The translations under genes were made by a program, and so were the position numbers. Positions 51,958-59,813 of a DNA stretch of 64,000 bases are shown one piece after another. Within the stretch, counting starts at the first letter, position 1; each line of letters starts with the position of its first letter. Source of the DNA: IMCC45349 sp047219225 (GTDB lineage Bacteria > Bacteroidota > Bacteroidia > Flavobacteriales > Flavobacteriaceae); the NCBI RefSeq assembly GCF_047219225.1, contig NZ_CP178208.1, positions 2,728,001 to 2,792,000 of the forward strand, written 5' to 3'. Under the pieces are notes generated by a model. The model was given only the letters and a program-made list of their open reading frames with translations, made no database searches and was not told where the DNA came from.

Positions 51958-52680
51958 ATGATAATTACAGAAGAAAATACAGTTGCAGAAGTAGTAGCCG
52001 ATAATATTAAAACAGCTCACATATTTAAAAAATATGGTATAGATTTTTGTTGCGGTGGAGGCATTACAATAGATAAAGCTTGCGAAAAAAATGCTGTTAA
52101 CTATGAAGCGCTAATGAGTGATTTAGAAAAAGTTGATGAAGCACCAAAAGCATATAATTACAACAGTTGGAAACTAGATTTTTTAATAGATCATATTTTG
52201 AACGTGCACCATACTTATGTTGAAGAATCAATTCCTCTAATAATTCAGTATGCAAATAGAGTGGCTAAAGTTCATGGACACCATTACTCAGAAGTAATTG
52301 AGATTAACAAATTATTTACTGAAGTAGCTAATGAGTTAGCTTCTCATTTAAAGAAAGAAGAATTAATCTTGTTTCCATATATCAAAAAAATGATAGCTCT
52401 AAAAAAAGAAGGAGGTAAAGTAGCAAGACCACCTTTTGAAACAGTTAATAATCCAGTACGAATGATGGAAGAAGAGCATGAAACAGCTGGAGATATTTTT
52501 AAAGAAATAGCAAGATTAACCAATAATTATACACCACCAGAAGGTGCATGTAATACATTTAGAGCACTATATGCTAAGCTTGATGAGTTTGAACAAGACT
52601 TACATCAACATATTCATTTAGAGAATAATATTCTTCATGTAAAGGCTAAGCAATTAGAACAAGAACTTGAGTTAAGTTAA
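51958..52680 (+). CDS. ric: Iron-sulfur cluster repair di-iron protein (ScdA/RIC/YtfE)
   Basis: A 240-residue cytoplasmic protein. The N-terminal DUF542 domain (~1-55) has FKKYGIDFCCGGG. The hemerythrin-like domain (~75-240) holds the di-iron ligands in ILNVHHTYVEE, ELASHLKKEE(LILFP), MMEEEHETAGDI and LHQHIHLENN. Family function: repair of Fe-S clusters damaged by NO and peroxide. It lies 23 bp behind norB in the same operon and is an expected partner of NO reductase. Confidence 0.93.
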   Translation: MIITEENTVAEVVADNIKTAHIFKKYGIDFCCGGGITIDKACEKNAVNYEALMSDLEKVDEAPKAYNYNSWKLDFLIDHILNVHHTYVEESIPLIIQYANRVAKVHGHHYSEVIEINKLFTEVANELASHLKKEELILFPYIKKMIALKKEGGKVARPPFETVNNPVRMMEEEHETAGDIFKEIARLTNNYTPPEGACNTFRALYAKLDEFEQDLHQHIHLENNILHVKAKQLEQELELS

Positions 52681-52706
52681 ATAATAGATTAATAGTAGTT
52701 TTTTTT

Positions 52707-52770
52707 AATTCCAGAGTTAAGGATTATAGCATTTCCATTTCCTTTTAGAACCATCCTAAACTCTGGAATT
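52707..52770. terminator. Long stem-loop between ric and norQ
   Basis: AATTCCAGAGTTAAGGAT (52707-52724) pairs with 52753-52770 over 18 bp with a single mismatch and a 28-nt loop; a T run flanks it on both sides. It may be a terminator or an RNA-stability element that separates norCB-ric from norQD expression. Confidence 0.6.
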
Positions 52771-52794
52771 TTATTTTCATTAAACTAAACAAGT

Positions 52795-53574
52795 ATGGAT
52801 AATTTAGCACCTTACTATCATGCCATAGGTAAAGAAATTGAAGTTTTTGAACAAGCTTATAAAAGCCGACTTCCTTTTTTATTAAAAGGACCAACAGGAA
52901 CAGGAAAGTCACGTTTTATTGAGTATATGGCTCATACATTAAATAAAGAGTTAATTACTATTTCTTGTCATGAAGAGACATCATCAACCGATTTAATAGG
53001 TAGATATATCATTAAAGGAGCAGAAACTATTTGGTTAGATGGTCCTTTAACAACCGCTGTAAAAAAAGGTGCTATTATTTACCTTGATGAGATAGCCGAA
53101 GCACGACCAGATGTTATCGTAGCTATACATTCATTAACTGATCATAGACGCGAATTATTTATAGATAAGTTAGGGCAAACTATAAAGGCCCATGAAAATT
53201 TTGCATTAGTTGCATCCTTCAACCCAGGTTATCAGCGTGGATTTAAAGAGTTAAAACCATCTACAAGACAACGATTTGTAGCAATTTCTTTTGATTATCC
53301 TAAACCAGATGTGGAGGCTAAAATTATTGAGTCTGAAACTGGTGTTGATATTAGTTTAGCTAAGAAGCTAGTTAATATAGCAACAAAAATTAGAAACTTA
53401 ACTGAGTTAGGATTAACCGAAACCGTTTCTACACGTTTATTGGTTGATGCAGCAAAACTAATACATGGTGGCTTACCTAAACGATTATCTGTTCATGTTG
53501 CTATAGTAGAACCTCTTACAGATGATATTGAAATTATAAGTGCACTAAAAGATTTATGTGATTTAATGATATAA
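52795..53574 (+). CDS. norQ: NorQ-type MoxR AAA+ ATPase
   Basis: A 259-residue AAA+ protein of the MoxR/CbbQ/NorQ group. Walker A is GPTGTGKS (~33-40), Walker B is IIYLDEIAEA (~95-104), with sensor residues in VASFNPGYQRGFKELKPSTRQRF. NorQ and NorD together insert the non-haem iron (FeB) into NorB. norD follows 3 bp downstream. Confidence 0.9.
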   Translation: MDNLAPYYHAIGKEIEVFEQAYKSRLPFLLKGPTGTGKSRFIEYMAHTLNKELITISCHEETSSTDLIGRYIIKGAETIWLDGPLTTAVKKGAIIYLDEIAEARPDVIVAIHSLTDHRRELFIDKLGQTIKAHENFALVASFNPGYQRGFKELKPSTRQRFVAISFDYPKPDVEAKIIESETGVDISLAKKLVNIATKIRNLTELGLTETVSTRLLVDAAKLIHGGLPKRLSVHVAIVEPLTDDIEIISALKDLCDLMI

Positions 53575-53577
53575 CTT

Positions 53578-55353
53578 ATGTTCGAGTTTGAACCAGATGA
53601 GTATATTTTTACCAAATTCGCCTTCTTTTTTAAGAAAAGGAGAAAGAAGCGTGAAGCACAAATAGAGCATGCTGTTAACTTATCTGAAATTAAACCACGT
53701 TTAACCATTTTTGCAAGAGCAATTACTGGAGAACCTATTGAAATTTATGAAGCTGAAAGAGAAGGAGGTTTTAGAAATAATAACTTTTTTCTACCTAAAA
53801 GAATATTGGAATTTGATACAGTAGAGGAGAACTTATCTTTTTATTTATTTAGAGTACTTTATTTATCTATTCAAAAAAACTTAGATCTTAATTGGAAGGA
53901 TGACCAAGAACATGATTTAAAAATCTCTCAACGTAAAGCTATAGAGACTTCACATATAGTTTTAAAAGAACTATTTATTCAGTTTCCCATAACCAAAACA
54001 TATTACGAAAAATTTGTAGCTCATTATTCAAGTAAAAGCAAAAAAAAGATACCAGTAGATTATTCTTTTATTTATGGAAAATGGATGCGTAATAGCTCAA
54101 TTGAAGACTCAAAGAAAACATTACAAAACTTTACTGATAAAGTAAAATCTAAGGAAGAACAACAATCAAAAACCATTATAAAGGCTAATGCTGTTGAAGA
54201 AGTGATTTCGGTAGAAATTGATAAAAAGCAATTAGAAGATGCTGTACTTCAGCATCAATTTGAAAAAGTTGAAACTGCTGATGAGTTTGGAGGTAATTGG
54301 CGTGATATGGATGGAGATGATGAGCTTGATGATCATTCAAATGCACTAGAAGATTTAAACATGAAATATACAGTTAGGGTTGATGATACTGCTCATTCTG
54401 TATATCAAGCCGATTTTATAGAAAACACAACCATTTCTGAAAGTGCAGAAACAGATACTAATGGTTATCATCTTAAATATGATGAGTGGGATTATTCAAA
54501 ACGAAATTATAAGGAAGACTTTTGTAAAGTTTATCCTAAATCATTAGTCAAGTCAGATGTAAACTACTATAAAAAAACACTTCAAAAAAACAGCTCTACA
54601 CTTATTGGTTTACGAAAAATGTTAACCACAGTAAATAATAAATATCAACAACAACGAAGGCAACCTCAGGGCGAGGAATTAGATATAGATGCTGTTACCG
54701 ATTTGTTTGTAGATGTACATTCTGGACACACTCCATCAGACAAAGTATACCTTTCAAAAAGAAAGAAAGAAAAAGATTTATCTATTTTACTATTGCTAGA
54801 TGTAAGCCTTTCAAGTGACGGTTATGCTGCAGGAAATAGAGTGATAGATGTTGAAAAACAAGTGTCAATTTTATTTGGTGAAATCTTAAGTGAATTCAAT
54901 ATTGATTTTTCTATAGACTGTTTTTATTCTAAAACTAGAAATCATTCGACTTACATAACTATTAAAGATTTTGATGAAGATTGGAACAAAGCAAAATTTA
55001 AAGTAGGTGCTATTGAACCAAGTGGTTATACTCGTATTGGAGCAGCTTTAAGACATTCTGGAGCTATGTTAGACAAGCGCGATACAAAAAATAAGTGGGT
55101 AATTTTATTATCTGATGGTAAACCTAACGATTACGATAAGTATGAAGGCAAATATGGTATTAATGATGTTAAACAAGCTTTAAGAGAGTTAAATGAAAGA
55201 CAAATAAACTCTTATGCATTAGCAATTGAAGCACAAGCTAAATATTACTTACCACAAATGTTTGGTCAAAATCATTATCAAATATTAACAACTCCAGTAG
55301 AGCTTTTACAATCTCTTGTTAAACTCTACGAAAAAATTAAACATCAAAGTTAA
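53578..55353 (+). CDS. norD: NorD, VWA-domain activation protein
   Basis: A 591-residue cytoplasmic protein with a C-terminal von Willebrand A domain (~395-585): MIDAS-type DVSLSSDG, TRIGAALRHSG and LLSDGKPNDYDKYEG. The N-terminal part (~1-380) is helical and acidic, as in NorD. With NorQ it forms the chaperone that matures NorCB. The stop codon overlaps the next gene by 1 bp. Confidence 0.9.
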   Translation: MFEFEPDEYIFTKFAFFFKKRRKKREAQIEHAVNLSEIKPRLTIFARAITGEPIEIYEAEREGGFRNNNFFLPKRILEFDTVEENLSFYLFRVLYLSIQKNLDLNWKDDQEHDLKISQRKAIETSHIVLKELFIQFPITKTYYEKFVAHYSSKSKKKIPVDYSFIYGKWMRNSSIEDSKKTLQNFTDKVKSKEEQQSKTIIKANAVEEVISVEIDKKQLEDAVLQHQFEKVETADEFGGNWRDMDGDDELDDHSNALEDLNMKYTVRVDDTAHSVYQADFIENTTISESAETDTNGYHLKYDEWDYSKRNYKEDFCKVYPKSLVKSDVNYYKKTLQKNSSTLIGLRKMLTTVNNKYQQQRRQPQGEELDIDAVTDLFVDVHSGHTPSDKVYLSKRKKEKDLSILLLLDVSLSSDGYAAGNRVIDVEKQVSILFGEILSEFNIDFSIDCFYSKTRNHSTYITIKDFDEDWNKAKFKVGAIEPSGYTRIGAALRHSGAMLDKRDTKNKWVILLSDGKPNDYDKYEGKYGINDVKQALRELNERQINSYALAIEAQAKYYLPQMFGQNHYQILTTPVELLQSLVKLYEKIKHQS

Positions 55354-55934
55354 TGGTGACTCATAAAATAAATCATAAAAATATTTACTATCCACCAGGA
55401 GGCATATTAATATGGATTATCATTTTTTTAGAGCTAATTACATTTGGTATAGCATTAATAGCAATGGTTTACTATGGGAAACAATTACCAGAATTGTTTC
55501 ATGATTCGAGCCAGCAATTAAATATAGTTTTTGGTACTATTAATACTTTTTTTTTAATAACAAGTGGTTATTTTATGTCACTTTCAGTACATCAAATAAA
55601 AGTTGGTAAAAGTATAGAGTCCTTAAAGTTTTTAAACCTAAGAATGTTAGGAGGTTTACTGTTTTTAGTTTTAAAAAGTATAGAGTACTACTTAAAAATT
55701 GAAGCAGGTTTTACACTTGGATATAATACTTTTTTTGATTTTTATTGGTTGCTAACCTTGTTTCATGTTATACATGTAATAGTTGGTTTAGTTATTTTAC
55801 TGTTCAGTTATTCAGCTATAAAGAAAAAAGGACCAAATATCAATATTGAAGATTTTGAAGCAAGTGCTGCATTTTGGCATATGTGCGATTTAATTTGGCT
55901 ATTAATATTTCCTGTTATTTACTTATTATTTTAA
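55353..55934 (+). CDS. norE: Cytochrome c oxidase subunit III-like protein (NorE-like)
   Basis: A 193-residue membrane protein with five helices (for example ILIWIIIFLELITFGIALIAMVYYG and DFYWLLTLFHVIHVIVGLVILLFSY) and the subunit III-type signature FHVIHVIVG and FWHMCDLIWLLIF near the C terminus. NorE homologues are found next to norCB and norQD and stimulate NO reductase activity, though they are not part of the purified enzyme. The position 3 bp before a small norF-like gene supports the call. Confidence 0.85.
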   Translation: MVTHKINHKNIYYPPGGILIWIIIFLELITFGIALIAMVYYGKQLPELFHDSSQQLNIVFGTINTFFLITSGYFMSLSVHQIKVGKSIESLKFLNLRMLGGLLFLVLKSIEYYLKIEAGFTLGYNTFFDFYWLLTLFHVIHVIVGLVILLFSYSAIKKKGPNINIEDFEASAAFWHMCDLIWLLIFPVIYLLF

Positions 55935-55937
55935 GTT

Positions 55938-56171
55938 ATGAGACAATTTAAGTTGACTTATATAATATTGATTTTGTTTACAGTCGTTATAGCATTTATT
56001 TCAGATATAGCTTCGAAATCCTTACCTGAAATTATCATAATTTTTTCTGGACTAAAATTCCTTTTAGTGGCATTCTATTTTATGGAAATGAAATCGGCGC
56101 ATATCCTATGGAAAGGGATTATTTTCGGTTTCATAATAATTTTCTCAATACTGGTTTTAATCCTAAAATAA
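55938..56171 (+). CDS. norF: NorF-like small membrane protein (subunit IV type)
   Basis: A 77-residue protein with three membrane segments (YIILILFTVVIAFISDIA, IIIIFSGLKFLLVAFYFMEM and a C-terminal helix). The AFYFMEMKSAH segment is characteristic of oxidase subunit IV/NorF proteins. NorF together with NorE supports NO reductase activity. Gene order norCB-ric-norQD-norEF agrees with other denitrifiers. Confidence 0.75.
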   Translation: MRQFKLTYIILILFTVVIAFISDIASKSLPEIIIIFSGLKFLLVAFYFMEMKSAHILWKGIIFGFIIIFSILVLILK

Positions 56172-56213
56172 TATGTAAACAGCTTAAAAACTAACTAATA
56201 CAAAATATATATA

Positions 56214-57992
56214 ATGACAAAAACACATACCTTTCATATTCCTGTGATGGGAATAGGGTTTACCATTGATTCTCCCTTAAAAGTATCAAGATTTGGTATT
56301 GATTCTGTAATTTCTTTGGTCGATGATATTTTAATAGAAAAGATGCGTAAAATGTACTGCCAAAAATTAAAAATGCCTTATGATGAAATTACAGATAAGA
56401 TTGAAGATTTTAGGGCAAAACGTATTACGTCTTACTTGAATTTAATGCAGACACTTTCTGAAAATAAGTTTGAAGAATTTAAGAATGCAACCATAAAAAC
56501 AAAGAATGATATTAATGAGTTCTTCACTACGATTTCTGATGATGCGCCATTGAAAAAAGAGTTTTTAAAAATGACGAAAACCAAGTTTAATCTTAATGAA
56601 ATTGGAGGTTGGTTGAAAGACAATTTAAAAATGGGAGCTATTGATGTAAATATCATGACCAAGGTAGATAAAGATAACTACCATAAGAATGAAAAGTTAC
56701 CAACAGAGTTCAATGATGCGCATGCGGCATTAAGAGGTTTTGCTAATAGTAATGTCAATTCTTCCGTTGTACTTTCCGCAGGAATGAATCCACGTTTGTA
56801 TGCATATATAGAGCAATTTAAGGACTTTTATCCTGATATAGAAGGTCGTATAAAAAAGAAAATTATTCTAAAAGTAAGCGATTATCGTTCGGCTTTGATA
56901 CAAGGGAAGTTTTTAGCTAAAAAAGGAATTTGGGTTTCAGAATATAGAATAGAATCTGGATTGAATTGTGGTGGTCATGCTTTTGCTACAGATGGTTATT
57001 TACTAGGTCCAGTTTTAGAAGAGTTTAAATCTAAAAGAGCAGAGCTTCATAAAACCATTCAAGAGGTGTTGTTTCAAACATTGAAACATAAAGATTGTAT
57101 AATTCCTAAAGTGGATTTGGATTTGAAAATCTCTGCACAAGGTGGTGTAGGAACCTCAGTAGAACATCAGTTTTTATTAGAGTATTATCATATAGATTCA
57201 GTAGGTTGGGGAACCCCTTTTTTATTAGTTCCAGAAGCAACAACAGTAGATAATAAGACTTTAGATCAACTTATCGAAGCTAAAGAGGATGATGTATATT
57301 TAAGTGATATTTCGCCACTTGGTGTGCCTTTTAATAATTTAAGAGGGAATACTAAAGATATAGAGAAAAAGACCTTTATAGACAAAGGGCGTCCAGGAAG
57401 CGCATGTCCAAAAAAGTTTGTTGCCCTTAACAAAGAGTTTACTGAGAAAGGAATTTGTACTGCTTCTAGACAATATCAACATCTCAAAATTAAAGCTTTG
57501 GATCAAGACAATTTATCTCAAGAAGATTATGATAAGCAATACAAAAAAATCATTGAAAAAACCTGTACTTGTGTAGGTTTAGGCACATCTGCTTTGTTAG
57601 CATATGATTTGGATACAAAAGTAGAGGGAAAAGGTGTGTCGGTTTGTCCTGGACCAAACATTGCATATTTTTCAAAGCAAATGAGTTTGAAAGAAATTAC
57701 GAAAGCTATCTATGATACTACTAAAAATATCACTAGAGCTGATAGACCAAATATGTTTATAAAAGAATTACATATTTACATGGATTATTTGGAAAAAAAG
57801 ATTGAGGATGCAACTACTCTAAAAACTCCAAAAGAAGTAAAATATCTCAAGACTTTTATTTCTAACTTAAATGGTGGTATAGATTATTATCTGCAATTAT
57901 TCAAAACAGAATTACATAAAATAGATAATCAAACACGCATTATGATTGATTTAGAGAATTATAAACTAAAACTTAATAGTTTAAATGTTTAA
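56214..57992 (+). CDS. Conserved 592-residue protein of unknown function in the nor cluster
   Basis: A large soluble protein I cannot name with certainty. There is no signal peptide. Conserved-looking segments are SGLNCGGHAFATDGYLLGP (C252), AQGGVGTSVEHQF followed by DSVGWGTPFLLVPEATTVD, GRPGSACPKKF (C398), KTCTCVGLGTSALLAYD and VCPGPNIAYFS. The GGVGT ... GWGTPFLLVPEAT pair resembles the flavin phosphate-binding end of (beta/alpha)8 nitronate-monooxygenase or glutamate-synthase-like barrels, and the five Cys in the C-terminal half could hold an Fe-S cluster. Its place directly after norEF suggests a role in nitrogen-oxide metabolism. The function remains open. Confidence 0.7.
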   Translation: MTKTHTFHIPVMGIGFTIDSPLKVSRFGIDSVISLVDDILIEKMRKMYCQKLKMPYDEITDKIEDFRAKRITSYLNLMQTLSENKFEEFKNATIKTKNDINEFFTTISDDAPLKKEFLKMTKTKFNLNEIGGWLKDNLKMGAIDVNIMTKVDKDNYHKNEKLPTEFNDAHAALRGFANSNVNSSVVLSAGMNPRLYAYIEQFKDFYPDIEGRIKKKIILKVSDYRSALIQGKFLAKKGIWVSEYRIESGLNCGGHAFATDGYLLGPVLEEFKSKRAELHKTIQEVLFQTLKHKDCIIPKVDLDLKISAQGGVGTSVEHQFLLEYYHIDSVGWGTPFLLVPEATTVDNKTLDQLIEAKEDDVYLSDISPLGVPFNNLRGNTKDIEKKTFIDKGRPGSACPKKFVALNKEFTEKGICTASRQYQHLKIKALDQDNLSQEDYDKQYKKIIEKTCTCVGLGTSALLAYDLDTKVEGKGVSVCPGPNIAYFSKQMSLKEITKAIYDTTKNITRADRPNMFIKELHIYMDYLEKKIEDATTLKTPKEVKYLKTFISNLNGGIDYYLQLFKTELHKIDNQTRIMIDLENYKLKLNSLNV

Positions 57993-58014
57993 AACTATAG
58001 ATATTAATTTTTGG

Positions 58015-58045
58015 ATGCTGTTCTTAAATGAGCAGCATTTTTTTT
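58015..58045 (+). terminator. Intrinsic terminator of the nor cluster
   Basis: Stem ATGCTGTTC/GAGCAGCAT (9 bp, one G-T) with a 6-nt loop and a run of eight T, 22 bp after the stop of the 592-residue protein gene. Confidence 0.85.
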
Positions 58046-58057
58046 AACATAACTTTA

Positions 58058-58100
58058 AATAGTTGCATATGCAACTATTAGGTGTTTTACTATACTTTTG
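58058..58100 (+). promoter_or_regulatory. MarR-type operator overlapping the efflux promoter
   Basis: A 22-bp perfect palindrome with half-site AATAGTTGCAT (58058-58079) followed by a -7 element TACTTTTG (58093-58100). The palindrome covers the -33 region, so a bound MarR protein would block the promoter. The core TTGCATATGCAA is typical of MarR-family operators. Confidence 0.75.
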
Positions 58101-58146
58101 CAAAAATATTTTATCACATTCTTTTTAAGAAGGAGGGAGTTGAGCT

Positions 58147-58218
58147 ATGAGTTTATCCATACATTTCCTTAGTTGGTATATAATATTTCTAAAACAAAGT
58201 GAAGAATTAGAATTTTGA
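58147..58218 (+). CDS. Possible 23-residue leader peptide
   Basis: A short ATG frame preceded by an AAGGAGGGAG Shine-Dalgarno (58129-58139 region), rare in Bacteroidota, and ending 9 bp before the marR ATG. Hydrophobic centre, acidic end. It may be a leader peptide that tunes marR translation, or chance. Confidence 0.3.
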   Translation: MSLSIHFLSWYIIFLKQSEELEF

Positions 58219-58227
58219 TTAACAATT

Positions 58228-58686
58228 ATGGAGTCAAATAAAATAGATTTTGAAAATTCTTTAGGTCCTTGGATGGGAAAAACAGTTAAGATAACTGAAT
58301 ATCATCTTCATAAAGCATTTAAGGAACAAGGTTTGGATTTAACTAAAGAACAAATGATTGTTTTAAAAAAGTTGCATGATAAAGATGGACTTAACCAAAA
58401 CGAATTAGCATTTTTAGTATTAAGGGATAAATCATCTTTAGCTCGTTTATTACGAAAAATGGAGCAGAAAGGATACATATCTAGATCACAATGTAAAGAT
58501 GATAAAAGATGTAATAACGTGTTTTTAACTCAACTTGGAAAAGAAGTTTTTATAAAAACAAAACCTATCATTAAAAAGCTAATTACAACTATTGAAAAAG
58601 GCATTACAAAAGAAGAGAAAACAATAATTATAAACCTTCTAAAAAGAATACAGTCTAACCTTGGAGAGCAATCTCAAACTTTATAA
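58228..58686 (+). CDS. MarR-family transcriptional regulator
   Basis: A 152-residue winged helix repressor. The DNA-binding region has LNQNELAFLVLRDKSSLARLLRKMEQKGYISRSQC and the wing DDKRCNNVFLTQLGK. It is the first gene of an operon with an RND pump; the perfect palindrome at its promoter indicates autorepression released by the pump's substrates. Two Cys in the wing region (SQCKDDKRC) could give redox sensitivity. Confidence 0.88.
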   Translation: MESNKIDFENSLGPWMGKTVKITEYHLHKAFKEQGLDLTKEQMIVLKKLHDKDGLNQNELAFLVLRDKSSLARLLRKMEQKGYISRSQCKDDKRCNNVFLTQLGKEVFIKTKPIIKKLITTIEKGITKEEKTIIINLLKRIQSNLGEQSQTL

Positions 58687-58692
58687 ATAACC

Positions 58693-59811
58693 ATGAGAAG
58701 AATAATATCAATATTACTAGCTGTAATACTTATTGTAGGAGCAATTTTTGTTGCAAAGTATTTAATAGATAATAAGAAAAAACCAAAACAAAAATTCGAA
58801 AAAATAGTAAAAACTGTTTTTGTAGAAGAGGTAGAGAATAGGGACATACCAATTACTATTATTACTAGTGGTAATTTAACTGCTAAGCATAAAATAGAGT
58901 TATATGCTGAAGTGCAAGGAGTTTTAAAACCATCTAGTAAAGAGTTTAAAGCTGGTGTGAGTTATAGTAAAGGCGAAAACATTATTAGAATAAATAGTGA
59001 TGAATTTTATGCCAATTTACAATCCCAAAAGAGTAGTTTTTATAATACAATCACTTCAATAATGCCTGATATAAGGTTAGATTATCCAAATGAGTATCAA
59101 AAATGGCAAACATATCTTGATAATTTTGATATCAATAAAGCAACTCCAAAGTTACCTGTAATAAGTTCGGATAAGGAAAAGTATTTCATTTCTGGTAGAG
59201 GTATAAATACAGCTTATTTTAATTTAAAGAATCTTGAGGTAAAACTTGGAAAATATAATTTGAGAGCACCTTATAAAGGTATTTTGACTGAGGCTTTAGT
59301 GACTCCAGGTACATTAATTAGAGCTGGTCAAAAACTTGGTGAGTTTATAGACCCTAGCGTGTATGAAATGGAAGTATCTATAAACGCAGAATTCGCAGAT
59401 TTATTAAAACAAGGGAATTCTGTAGTCTTACACAATCATGAAAAAACTAAAGAATACTTAGGAAAAATAGTAAGAATTAATGGAAAGGTTGATGCCACTT
59501 CTCAAACAATAAAAGCATATATAGAAGTGTCTCATGACGATTTAAAAGAAGGTGCATACTTAGAAGCAGCGTTAACTGCTCGTGAGGAAAGCAATGCTAT
59601 AGAGGTGTCTAGAAAATTATTGATTGATAATAAACAATTATATGTTGTTAGAGATAATTCTGTGCTAGAATTAATAGATATAAATCCTGTGTATTTCTCA
59701 GCAGAAACTGCAGTTATTAAAGGCTTAGAAAACGGCACAAAGATATTATCTAAGCCTACTCCTGGTGCTTATAGTGGAATGCAAGTGAAAATTTTTGAAG
59801 ACAAGCAATAG
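58693..59811 (+). CDS. RND efflux periplasmic adaptor subunit
   Basis: A 372-residue membrane-fusion protein. An N-terminal anchor (~1-25, SILLAVILIVGAIFVAKYLI) is followed by ITIITSGNLTAKHKIELYAEVQGVL (barrel/lipoyl), a shortened hairpin region (~95-165), and NLRAPYKGILTEALVTPGTLIRAGQKLGEFIDP (second lipoyl half). It links the permease encoded 2 bp downstream to the TolC protein of the same operon. Confidence 0.88.
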   Translation: MRRIISILLAVILIVGAIFVAKYLIDNKKKPKQKFEKIVKTVFVEEVENRDIPITIITSGNLTAKHKIELYAEVQGVLKPSSKEFKAGVSYSKGENIIRINSDEFYANLQSQKSSFYNTITSIMPDIRLDYPNEYQKWQTYLDNFDINKATPKLPVISSDKEKYFISGRGINTAYFNLKNLEVKLGKYNLRAPYKGILTEALVTPGTLIRAGQKLGEFIDPSVYEMEVSINAEFADLLKQGNSVVLHNHEKTKEYLGKIVRINGKVDATSQTIKAYIEVSHDDLKEGAYLEAALTAREESNAIEVSRKLLIDNKQLYVVRDNSVLELIDINPVYFSAETAVIKGLENGTKILSKPTPGAYSGMQVKIFEDKQ

Positions 59812-59813
59812 CA

